Assembly: GCF_030052815.1 (NCBI RefSeq)
Contig: NC_079497.1
Span: 18,366,258 to 18,430,257, forward strand
Reading direction: 5' to 3'
Length of the DNA stretch: 64,000 nucleotides
Origin: Hevea brasiliensis
Lineage: Eukaryota > Streptophyta > Magnoliopsida > Malpighiales > Euphorbiaceae
A model generated the notes under the pieces. It was given only the letters and a program-made list of their open reading frames with translations, made no database searches and was not told the origin of the DNA. A program made the translations under genes and the position numbers. Every line of letters begins with the position of its first letter. Positions within the stretch are counted from its first letter, which is position 1. Shown here in pieces: positions 22,365-31,924 of the stretch.

Positions 22365-24463
22365 TGTTAGTAGTATGCCCTAGAACATATCATTTAGTAT
22401 GTATCTTGTACATATTTTTATTAATAAAAGGCATTTCCACTTTTCCATTTACATAATATATTTATGTATAATAGAAAAGGTCCATTGATATTTTGTTAGA
22501 AATATTATTCTTAAGTTGTTAAGAATATGAGTGACAATATTTCTCGCACAAAGTATCATAAATAGGTTCACAATCGAGGATACTTCATAATAAGGACATG
22601 ACTTATCCAGAAAGATTGTATTCATGTTTGTTCCCAAGTTATTTATATGAGATATAAATAAGATGGAATGGTGAGTCTCATGCCATATAACAAACATGAT
22701 AGGCACTTATAAATGATAAGTAGGCCGAACCAGTGACACTTATGACAAGCACATGAAGTTTACTCTTGTCAATGTTTTGTCATAAATCATATCAGTGCAT
22801 ATAATCTTTAGACCTGAGATAGCACAGTTATCTTGTATATAGGTAGTTTGAGTTTGATACTGCTTTCATACTTGTACTATGTATGGGTATATGGGCATGT
22901 GTTGGCTCCTACTAGTTATATATGGAGGTAGGTGTTGATCAAGATGGAATCTGTTCCTCTAAGTAAATAGAGATAAAATCCTATGTTCATTTAATTGTTC
23001 TTGATGTTTCAAGTTCCTGGCCAAGACAGATAGATTTATTCAGAAAAGAGTTTCTGATGAGAAAATCTTTTTAATCAAGAATTGGAATTAAAAGAGAACA
23101 TAATATTCATAGCAAATGGAGTTTGACATAAACCATGACTACATATTGAGTTGGGATTTTGTAACAGAGAGATTCTAGTGCATGGTAACATATGATTATA
23201 GGTTCATTTAAGGTAAACCTTATTACTAATTGGGTGGCCATGGCATGCTATGCTAGGTGTTAACCATGGTCTATGAGGTGCATAAAATGATTTAGAGAAA
23301 TCATTTATGGTAAGAAAGAGTTCTGATGATATTAAGAGTTGATATCATGTCTCATTGCCAATTAGTGATGAGCCTAGTAAGTCACACACATACACAAGTT
23401 ATCACCTATTTAAATATGATTTAATTAATTAATTAAAGAGTTTAATTGATTAATTAAATAGGTTTGGTTTGCAATTAAATTGCAAAGTCCCTAGCATGAC
23501 TTGAAACCAAATCTAGATTATTGGATGTGTAGTATAAATTAAATTTATATTTAAAGTGTTTAAATATGAATTTAATTAATGAGAAATTAATTAATTTAAT
23601 TAATTAATATTTGATCTAAATTAATTAGAAGAAGAAAAATAATTATTTTGGGTTAAGAACTCAAAATTAAGACACAGGGGCATTTTGGTCATTTCACAGT
23701 GTGACACGTGGCACCATGAGATGGTGACACATGGGATTACACATAAGCTTGCCAAATGTTTTTTTAATCATGTAAGATGATTAAAATCAAGATTAAATAT
23801 AGGTTTGACACTTGGCACAATATGATTGGGTCACTTAAACCTAGAGCTAATCAAAGGGTGACATGTGGCAAGGGTTTAATGTGTTAACCTAGCTATTTAA
23901 GTGTTGTTATGAAAAGAAAAATAACCAGCAGCCACTCCTCTCCTTTGTCACGCCACTTTGAGGCTTTTCATCTATTCTTCTTCATCTCTCATCAATTCAA
24001 AGAGATTAGCCATCAATCTCTTGAATTAAGAACACTAGAAATTGTTTCTAGTGTCCTGTTTACATCTCTAATCTCTTAAAAGGCAGAACTTGAATTTCTA
24101 ATTAATAGAAAAAGCTTTAGAAGCTGTTCAAGGGCTGCCATAGGTGTTCTTAGTGTGGACAAGCTAGAGGGACAACATCTGGTGTCCTGAAGACGAATCT
24201 CAAAGGCGCAAACACGCTGCAGTGCATCAAGAGGTTAGTGTAATCGTTATTGATTTAATCTAGGGTTCTAAAATTAATCTGATTAATTTTAAAATCTTAA
24301 ATGGAAAATACAGATCCAAAAACATATTAAAAGAGTTTTAATATGTTGTTTATCATTGAAATCAAATAGATAAAAATAAATCTTGCATGATGCATGTGAC
24401 CCTAGGTGAAAATTTTTGAATTCAATGGTATAAACTTGTGTTTTTCACGCTTCCGTTCCTTCA
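22365..24463 (+). mobile_element. Copia second LTR (LTR2), full length
   Basis: It starts TGTTAGTAGTATGCCC and ends GTTCCTTCA, and is 2099 bp. It differs from LTR1 more than the truncated LTR3 does; around 23905-24020 its transcript-start region is largely replaced. It has a weakened TATA (TATTTAA, 23894) and four TGACAYNTGGNA motifs at 23702, 23725, 23806 and 23869. The copy at 23702 contains CACGTGGC, a perfect G-box/ABRE-type core. Confidence 0.87.
23702..23900 (+). promoter_or_regulatory. Copia LTR2 promoter: four 12-mer motifs and TATA-like box
   Basis: TGACACGTGGCA, TGACACATGGGA, TGACACTTGGCA and TGACATGTGGCA occur within 180 bases, followed by TATTTAA at 23894-23900. The first motif holds the ACGTGGC core recognised by plant bZIP factors. 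Promoter function is inferred. Confidence 0.5.
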
Positions 24464-26111
24464 TCGATAGCATAGTTATCTTGTATATAGGTGGTTTGAG
24501 TTTGATACTTTTTTCATACTTGTACTGTGTAAGGGTATATGGGCATGTGTTGGCTCCTACTAGTTATATATGGAGGTAGGTGTTAATCAAGATTGAATCT
24601 GTTACCCTAAGTAAATAGGGATAAAATCTTATATTCATTTAATTGTTCTTAATGTTTCAAGTTCCTGGCTAGGACAGATAGATTTAATCAGAAAAGAGTT
24701 TCTAATGAGAAAATCTTTTTAATCAAGAACTGGAATTAAAAGAGAACATAATATTCATAGCAAATGGGGTTTGACATAAACCATGACTCCAACTCGAGTT
24801 GGGATTTCATAACAGAGAGATTCTAGTACATGGTAACATATGATTATAGATTCATTTAAGGTAAATCTTATTGCTAATTGGGTGGCCATGGCATGTTATG
24901 CTAGGTGTTAACCATGGTTTATGAGGTGCATAAAATAATTTAGAGAAATTATAAGAGTTCTGATGATATTAAGAGTTGATATCATGTCTTATTGCCAATT
25001 AGTGATGAGCCTAGAAAGTCACACACATACACAAGAAATCACCAAATTAAATGTGATTTAATTAATTAATTAATTAAAGAGTTTAATTGATTAATTAAAT
25101 AGGTTTAGTTTGCAATTAGATTGCAAAGTCCCTAGCATGACTTGAAATCAAATCTAGGTTATTGGATGTATAGTATAAGTTAAATTTATATTTAAAGTGT
25201 TTAAATATGAATTTAATTATGAGAAATTAATTAATAGAGATTAATTAATTAATTTATATTTGATATAAATTGATTAGAAGAAAAGAAATAATTATTTTGG
25301 GTTGAAAACTCAAAATTAAGACACAAGGGTATTTTGGTCATTTCACAGGGTGACATGTGGCACCATGAGATGGTGACACATGGCACTACACATAAGTTTG
25401 CCATATGTCTTTTAATCATGTAAGATGATCAAAGTCAAGATTAAATATAGGTTTGACACTTGGCACAATGTGATTGGGTCAATTAAATCTAGAGCCAATC
25501 AGAAGGTGACATGTGGCAAGGATTTTAAGTGGTGACCTAGCTATATAAGGGAAAGGATGAAAAAAAAAATACAAGCTACTATTTGTTTCATTGGTACCGC
25601 CACCCAAAGCACCTCTCCCTTCTCTTCTTCTTCATCTCTCATCAATTTAAAGAGAATAGCCAACATTGTCTTGAATTAAAAATACTAGAAATTATTTCTA
25701 GTGTCCTAAATACATCTATAACATCTCTAAAGGCAAAACCTGATTTTCTAATTAATTGGAAAGGCTTGAGAAGCTATTCACTGCCATTGGTGATCTTGGT
25801 GTGGACAAGCTAGAGGGACAACATCCGGTGTCCTAGGCGCATCCCAAAGGTGCCAAACACAACTGCAGTGCATCAAAAGGTTAGTGTACTTATTCTTGAT
25901 TTAATCTAGGGTTCTAATGAATTAATCTGTTAATTCTAAAATCTTAAATGGCAAATGTAGATCCAAAAACATATTAAAAGTGTTTTAATATGTTGTTTAA
26001 CATTGAAATCAAATAGATAAAAATGAATCTTGCATGATGCATGAGACCCTAGAAGAAAAATTTTTGAATTCAATGATCTAAACTTATGTTTTTCATGCTT
26101 CCGCTCCTTCA
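24464..26111 (+). mobile_element. Copia third LTR (LTR3), 5'-truncated
   Basis: It begins TCGATAGCATAGTTATC, which corresponds to about base 435 of LTR1 (near 12954), and runs to the terminal CTCCTTCA followed by CCACT. It is therefore the genuine 3' LTR of the element that made the CCACT duplication. Its sequence tracks LTR1 closely. TATA box TATATAA is at 25542-25548, with four TGACAYNTGGCA motifs at 25351, 25374, 25454 and 25507. Confidence 0.85.
25351..25548 (+). promoter_or_regulatory. Copia LTR3 promoter: four 12-mer motifs and TATA box
   Basis: TGACATGTGGCA (25351), TGACACATGGCA (25374), TGACACTTGGCA (25454) and TGACATGTGGCA (25507) lead to TATATAA at 25542-25548. This is the least damaged version of the promoter among the three LTRs and would drive transcription rightward, out of the element. 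Activity is not shown by sequence. Confidence 0.5.
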
Positions 26112-26116
26112 CCACT
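26112..26116. repeat. Target-site duplication, right copy (CCACT)
   Basis: It repeats 12515-12519 and is followed by AGTCCCATCTGAAAGC, the continuation of the interrupted LTR copy 3. Confidence 0.9.
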
Positions 26117-26830
26117 AGTCCCATCTGAAAGCTCGTCATCCTAGAAGTTCATGGCACTTGGAACCACCAAAAATGGTTGTCATAAGTGGCCAGAATGACA
26201 TCGGGAAGTTGGGTCCCTTATGCGTGATTTCTCTCTCTCTCCTCTTTCTTCTCGCCGGCGTTGCTGCAGTTCATCACCGCCTAGTTCCTCGCCGATGTTG
26301 TCACGCTGTGGGAGAGCTGTTGGGTGCTTCACCGACGGTGGTGGTTGATGGGTCGCTAGAGAAAAGTGTAGAGGGGGGAGGGAAAGAGAGTGAATGGGAG
26401 AGAGATGAGAGGGGGGGTTGCTGCATGATTTCTAGGTTTCTTTTATCTTTTTTTTTTAATTTTAATTACCCCATTGGTCTCTAAACTTTCTAGTGTATTC
26501 AAGTAGGTCCAAAATTCTTTTATTATATTTAAATTTAATAAAACTTTGGTAATAATAAAAATAAATTTAATCTAAAGAAATTTAATTATTAGTATTTTAA
26601 TTTAATCTTAATTAACATTATTTTTTTTTTCAGATAATGACAACATTACAAATAACAATTTAAAATAATAGTAACACTAATACATGTAAAAATAATATTC
26701 ATAAAGTAAAATATTATTATTATGAAAATACTAATTTGGTACCTTGAATAAGATAGTAATAATTTATAATCAAAATTTTAAAATATTTTCTATATATTTA
26801 TATATATTAAAAAGAAATCGGGTCGTTACA
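26117..26830 (-). mobile_element. LTR copy 3, part 2 (after the copia insertion)
   Basis: It aligns with 1431-2132 of LTR copy 1 and ends GGGTCGTTACA at 26830, the minus-strand LTR start (TGTAACGACCC). This is the right-hand boundary of the whole 463-26830 array. The plus-strand open frame at 26158-26484 parallels the one at 1342-1782 in copy 1 but contains unrelated indels, so it is LTR sequence rather than a gene. Confidence 0.8.
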
Positions 26831-27150
26831 CTTTTTTTCTTCCTTTCTTTTCTTTTCCTTTCTTTTCTTTTCTTTTCCTTCCCTTTCTTCCTGGCATTGC
26901 CCCATTCTTCCTCCTTTCCTTGCGTCACGTCGCCTTAGGTCTTCCCTTGGCCAGTAACTCTTTCTTCTTCCTCTCTTGGTCGACGGCAATGGATGTCCCT
27001 CCTCCTTGTTTGTCAATTTTTTAGTGTTAGATGATATGGGTTTGTGAAGTTTGAGAGGTTTTGTGGGAATTTGGAAGAAAAAGTGCAAGTAGTGTGTGAT
27101 TGGGAAAGGGAATTGAGAGAAAATTGTGTGATGAGGAAAATGAATTAAGA
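26831..27150. other. Pyrimidine tract and unassigned intergenic DNA
   Basis: The stretch 26831-26900 is almost pure C/T (CTTTTCTTTTCC-type repeats). The rest has no recognisable gene. Low-complexity frames on either strand reflect the tract only. Confidence 0.6.
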
Positions 27151-27630
27151 GAAAATTGTGTGATTGTGGAAGAAATTGAGAGAATTAGGAGGTGGAGAGA
27201 GAGATGGCATCAGATTGGGAGTGGGAGAGAGAAATTGCCAATGGGAGAGAGAAAAAATGTGTGAGGGTCTTGGTCTTTTATTAATTTGGGTTATTTGTGA
27301 GGTTTGGGTATTTATGTGAGCTAATGGGCTTGTATTTGGGTGATCTAGAATGGCGATTTTAAGCCAAATAGTGAGAGTGATGTGAGTTTGGAAAACTGTG
27401 TGATTGGGAAAGAAATTGAGAGAATTAAGAGGTAGGAAGAGAGATGGCATGAGATTGGGAGTGGGAGAGAGAAGTCGATGATAGGAGAGAGAAAGAATGT
27501 GTGAGGGTCTTGGTCTTTTGTTAATTTGGGTTACCTATGAGGTTAGGGTGTTTATGTGAGCTAATAGGCTTATATTTGCATAAGCTAGAATGGTGATTTT
27601 AAGCCCAATCATGAGAGTGGTGTGAGATTG
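27151..27630. repeat. Direct tandem duplication, two units of 240 bp
   Basis: Unit 1 (27151-27390) starts GAAAATTGTGTGATTG, and unit 2 (27391-27630) starts GAAAACTGTGTGATTG. Both carry the same sequence of phrases (AGAAATTGAGAGAATTA, GAGATGGCATNAGATTGGGA, GTGTGAGGGTCTTGGTCTTT) with point differences. Partial extra phrases upstream (27085-27150) suggest a decayed further unit. The minus-strand frame at 27145-27450 is low-complexity and crosses the boundary. Confidence 0.85.
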
Positions 27631-28714
27631 GGTCCAGTCCAATTGAAATTTTTTGGGTCCAATATGTTTGGATAATATGATTCAGAGAATAGGCTTGACA
27701 TTGTTAAATGGTTAATGGTGGGTTTATGAGAGTTGTGAATCAAGCCCATCTTGAGAAAGCTAAAGTCCATTGTATTTGGGTAAAGAAATTGTGAGACTGG
27801 GTTATTATTTATGGGAAAGAGAGTTGATGGGTCCATTATAATTGGGTGAGAGAAAAATAAATTATGAGTGGGCCTCTTAAAATTAAAATACTATATTATC
27901 TTAATTTTCAAGGTCTATTTAGGTTGTGAGAAAATTGATCCATGGATTGTGAGATATAAAAAAGCATGGTGTGTACAAATATATATATATATATATATAA
28001 AATAAAGAGTTGAGAGAAAAATATGACCTTAGTTATGCGAAAATTTTATTAAATAAATTTTAATTGGCACATTGCTAGTTAAATTTTATTTAATAGAATT
28101 AAAATATTCTGTTATTTAATTTATTGGGTACAATTTTAGCTCTATTAATATTACCAATTTTATTCAATAAATTAAATTCTTTAAAAATTTCTCCATGGAA
28201 GCAAGATAATAAGAGCAATATAGAAGCTACAGAATTACAAGTTTAGTTCAAGACAGCCAAGTGACCACCAAGGTGACATTCAACTTCTTCTTTACATGTA
28301 TACAACCTAATTCCTCAAGCTATATACATGTGGGAGCATTTATTTACATCACAATTTAATTTTAATATTTTTAGACCACAGTTAATTGAGTATCAAATAT
28401 TAAATTAAATTGCCAATTTAATGAGACCAAGCCCATAGCTCAACTTGGCAGAAGATCAACAGTCAATTGGTATTAATTGCGTGGAATCAGATTGATTAAA
28501 TAATTATCCTTACAAGTGGGTATTATTTATTCAGTGTCTAAAAATATTTACTGAAGATAAGCATGGAAGTGGAGTAGTGGGTAAGTGGGCAAGTGGTGTA
28601 ATGCGTGGTTATGGGAGAAAATGGGTGGTTATGGAAATTATGCAAGTAATGGGCTAGTGGGAGAAAAAGGTGGCTAGTGGTGGAGAAGTGGTAACTACTT
28701 GGTTTGGCCACCAA
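27631..28714. other. AT-rich intergenic DNA, no gene seen
   Basis: It contains a short (AT)n run at 27981-27999. Short open frames (27609-27836 and 28538-28774, both minus) have no recognisable domain. The last 300 bases are rich in GTGG/GTGGTTATGG phrases and lead into the TATA-containing segment at 28722. Confidence 0.5.
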
Positions 28715-28800
28715 GCAAAGCCTCTCTATAAATTGATGTATTAGGCAAAAGCAGGACAACACACAACCAATCAATCAATACCTGATAGACACAATGTCTT
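28715..28800 (+). promoter_or_regulatory. Promoter-like segment with CTCTCTATAAATT box
   Basis: CCTCTCTATAAATTG (28721-28735) is a good TATA box in a CT-rich context. Some 30-60 bases later comes a CAACACACAACCAATCAATC stretch typical of plant transcript starts. No complete gene follows; instead a repeat array begins at 28858. It could be a relic LTR or pararetroviral-type promoter. Function is inferred only. Confidence 0.35.
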
Positions 28801-28857
28801 GGCTCAAATTTTCTCTAATTCAGCAATCTTTACATTTTCTTGTAGTATTTTACTTTT

Positions 28858-29325
28858 CAACCAAGCAATTAGTCTTTTATTTTCAATTCAAGCGATCAAT
28901 TGACATTTTTCTTGCACATATTTTAATTCCTATAAGCGATCTTTTTCATTTTCAATGTAAATTACTGCTTTTCTGTTCATATTTTCTTTCAAGCAATTAG
29001 CCCATTTAATTTTCAATGTTCAGTTTACTTTCTTAGCAATGATTTGATTTTCTACAAAGTGATCATTTACTTTTTCATACTTTTCTAAGCGATTAATTTC
29101 CTTTTTTGCAAAGCAATCAATTTATATTTTCAATGCAAAGATTTAATTTTCCTGCAAAGCGATCAATTTACTTTTCAAATGCATAGATTTAATTTTCAGC
29201 CAAGTGCTCAATTTACTTTTCTAATGCAATCTTTACTTTTTCTGTAATGACCAATTTACTTTTTAAGCATAATTTTACTTTTCAATGCACAAGCTCTCAT
29301 TTAAATTTCTCAAGCGATCAAATCT
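28858..29325 (+). repeat. Degenerate array of AAGCGATCAATTTACTTTTC-type units
   Basis: About 12 copies of AAGYRATYA followed by AATTTACTTTTC-like sequence begin at 28863, 28890, 28934, 28991, 29035, 29057, 29087, 29111, 29157, 29202, 29246 and 29312, spaced about 22-66 bases apart. Units around 29111-29210 are the best preserved. There is no matching open frame beyond short ones. It lies just downstream of the TATA-like box, where an untranslated leader would be. Confidence 0.6.
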
Positions 29326-30164
29326 TTTTCTAAATTCACAAAAGTTGAATGAGTAGAAATCCTAATAAAGTGCATCCTAGTAGAGTTAGATAACCCAAGG
29401 GAAGCTTAGGTCCTTTCTTTCCCATTAATCGCCCTGTTCAGAAGTCAGACTGGCACACATTTATTTCACATTGGAATTGTACGCATCCTTAACATGCCAA
29501 CAATCCAGTTCACATGTGAAGAAAGGCCATATGTGTTTTTAACACGCATGAATTGAGTAAAATCAATTTCATGGGGAAACAATAAGTTTTTTACGATAAT
29601 TTTCTACATTTCCCACCAATTTGGAAAGAAATATTTTGGGTTGAAATGTCTCCTTCTTTGTTTTTCTTTCTTTTCAATTCTCTGTTTTATTTGATGTTTT
29701 TCTTTTCTTTTTTTTTTCTCTCTTGATTTCTCTCAATCCAAAGAAAGGATAAATGTTTGATACATGAGACTTGATGCTTGATGTATGGTACACCCTAGAA
29801 ATAGGAATTGTAAAGGGAAACGAAAGTGGAAGTGGTTGAGCATGAGGCCTTTGTGCAAAACTTTGACAACGTGCTACTTAGCATCGAAGGTGATGGTACC
29901 TTGATGGCAATTGTGATCTAGATAATCTTTTTGAAACAATATCACTACAATGTCCCTGAGATCCTCCTGATCTACTATTGCTTTGCTCCTCTAAAGAAAT
30001 CTTCAATTATTAATGTGTTGCATCAATGATACTTTGCTTTCTTCTTGTCATCTTTGGATGAAGTCTTTCCCCACCACAAATGCATATTTATATAACAAAT
30101 TAACAACTGTAAAAATTCTAACTTAAATAAAATGCACTCCCCTGCTTATAAAGAAGTTCTCAAT
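29326..30164. other. Intergenic DNA, no gene seen
   Basis: Mixed-composition sequence with a pyrimidine-rich run at 29650-29735. I find no open frame of note, no LTR termini and no primer binding site. Confidence 0.5.
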
Positions 30165-30662
30165 AAATATGGCAACGGGTCGGATATATACAAATGTTCA
30201 ATCCGATCGAATCCTAATAGAACGCGTTTGGGTAGTATATAATCGGGTTTAAGATGGATTAAAGTTTAAAAAAGAATATCCATGACTGATTCAAATAGGA
30301 TTTGACCTTTGCGTAATGGGCATTTGTTACTCGAATACGTTTATATAAATAATTAATTAAATATAAAATATATTTTTTATAATAATATTTATAAATTTCT
30401 ATATATAATATTTAAATAAAAAGAATTTAAATATTTTATAGAATTATTAAATTTTAAAAATATAAATTATTATTAAAAAAATATTTTTTATGGGATTATT
30501 AATTAAAATCTTTGTGAGTAATAATAATTAGGTTTGGAACATGTTTGAGTAGTTAATGATAAATTTTAATCGGCTTTGGGATGAGTTCAAGTATTAATAA
30601 TATTAATTAAGTTTGAATTTGAGTAGGATGATTTTTGTGGGTACCATACTCGTTGGCATCCC
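30165..30662. mobile_element. Possible MITE with weak terminal inverted repeats
   Basis: The left end TATGGCAACGGGTCGG and the inverse of the right end (GGGATGCCAACGAGTATGG) resemble each other imperfectly. The interior is AT-rich and aligns with 44750-45120, so it is a dispersed repeat. No clean target duplication was found, so the family and exact ends are uncertain. Confidence 0.4.
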
Positions 30663-31261
30663 TAATTCATATACTTCACATGTAGTACTAAAACTAGCTA
30701 TGATTGCCGCTTAAGTTTCTTGAACAAAGCCTTATTTCTTTTATAGGAAAATAAGAATAGTTGGAATCTGCATGTTGGAACCAAAAAAAGATTAAAAGAA
30801 TTTGAGTTGCTATATAATTGATGGTCCAATCTCTCTTATAGTTGTAGGAATTGGATCAACTTGCCCAGCAATAATGATCAAATTATTAGCATATTGTCAA
30901 GCCTAATCTTCTAATTCCCTTTGTCAATATCCAGGAAAACTGGGCTGACCTTCTTCTCCTATGACATCTAATTTGAGTTGTTTTGGCATTGTAACAAAAC
31001 CATGGTCTATTGAGAGTCCGATTCTAGTAAAAAAAAAAACCCATTGGTCTAATAGCTGCAAGAAACCAAAAAACCAAAACTATTAAATTGGAAATACACA
31101 TAAAAAATAAGCAAAAGGAAAAAAAAAAACAAATCAATTTATATTGGCCTCATCAAGAGTGCTTTCCTTCACTTAGTCATAAGCATCATATCCTACTCCA
31201 GCGCATACCAAGACAACGATGTCAAATATCTCATCAAAGATCAACAATAGCACAACATTCA

Positions 31262-31264
<3 letters not shown>
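30663..31264. other. Intergenic DNA, no gene seen
   Basis: No recognisable coding or mobile sequence. It includes poly(A) runs at about 31030 and 31120. Confidence 0.5.
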
Positions 31265-31314
<50 letters not shown>

Positions 31315-31345
31315 GTAGGAGAGAGAGAGAGAGAGGGAGAGAGAG
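31265..31345. repeat. Microsatellites (AT)n and (GA)n
   Basis: An (AT)n run of roughly 47 bases, a short ATGGGTAG spacer and a (GA)n run lie just before the left LTR of the next element. Open frames through it are artefacts of the repeat. Confidence 0.9.
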
Positions 31346-31375
31346 ACGCGCACACACCCCCCCTCCATTTCATCA

Positions 31376-31911
31376 TGGGTCGAGTGTAATAATACCCTTG
31401 GGACTGTGTGGCACTCTGCTTGAACTCTTTTAAGACAAGTTAGCCAGAAGAATCTCATGATAATCTGTTTAGCAAGGTGATTATATTAGCATGGCTTAGC
31501 AAGCCAATCGGAAAAAATATCACAAGCATCGTATAAGAACAAGCATCTCAAACGTAATAAAGAATGAGGCACAAATATATTAAGAACAAGCTACTTCTTT
31601 CATTCATTTATCATAATCAATATAATTGGATCAGCTGTCCTTACATCACTTGTAGGCAGGGGGAAACCTACAAGGAGTAGCAGGATAAAAACTCACCATG
31701 CCATTGGCTAGCTATACCGGTCGCTCCACGGTAGTCAATTAGTCACTCCCCTCTAAAGAGTGTTAGGAACATAATGGGGTGCGACAGGAGAGGACATCAC
31801 TATACTTGAGCCATCACACCCTTAAAATTGTATAAATGAAATTAGATACAAAATATCTTCTTTAGTCCCTAAAAATTACATTTTACTTCCCAAACTTATA
31901 ACCCCCTAACA
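31376..31911 (-). mobile_element. 3' LTR of the minus-strand Ty3/gypsy element
   Basis: It aligns along its length with 40208-40743. On the minus strand it starts TGTTAGGGGGTTATAAG at 31911, next to a polypurine tract. The outer end is about 31376, but the match there is blurred (GGGTCGAGTGTAA versus GGCCTAGTGTAAG), so a target duplication cannot be confirmed. It is about 536 bp, much shorter than the other LTRs here. Confidence 0.8.
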
Positions 31912-31924
31912 TTCTCCCCCACTC
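31912..31924 (-). other. Polypurine tract of the minus-strand gypsy element
   Basis: TTCTCCCCCACTC on the plus strand is GAGTGGGGGAGAA on the minus strand and abuts the LTR start. Confidence 0.8.

Larger units (their letters stand above)
12520..26111 (+). mobile_element. Composite Ty1/copia retrotransposon, nested in LTR copy 3
   Basis: The unit is bounded by CCACT duplications and consists of an LTR (12520-14597), primer site, leader and gag in three tandem copies, decayed pol, polypurine tract, a second full LTR (22365-24463) and a 5'-truncated third LTR (24464-26111). The pol order integrase, then reverse transcriptase, then RNase H is diagnostic of Ty1/copia. All reading frames carry stops or frameshifts. 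Two complete LTRs plus part of a third, with only one internal region, shows that it is a recombinant of at least two copies of the family. Confidence 0.88.

Noticed and set aside
28715..29650. Firm assignment to an endogenous pararetrovirus
   Set aside because: No primer site, movement-protein, coat or RT motif was found nearby; kept only as a low-confidence possibility in the findings.
31234..31458. Open frames with poly-(IY) or poly-(SL) runs
   Set aside because: These are translations of the (AT)n and (GA)n microsatellites.
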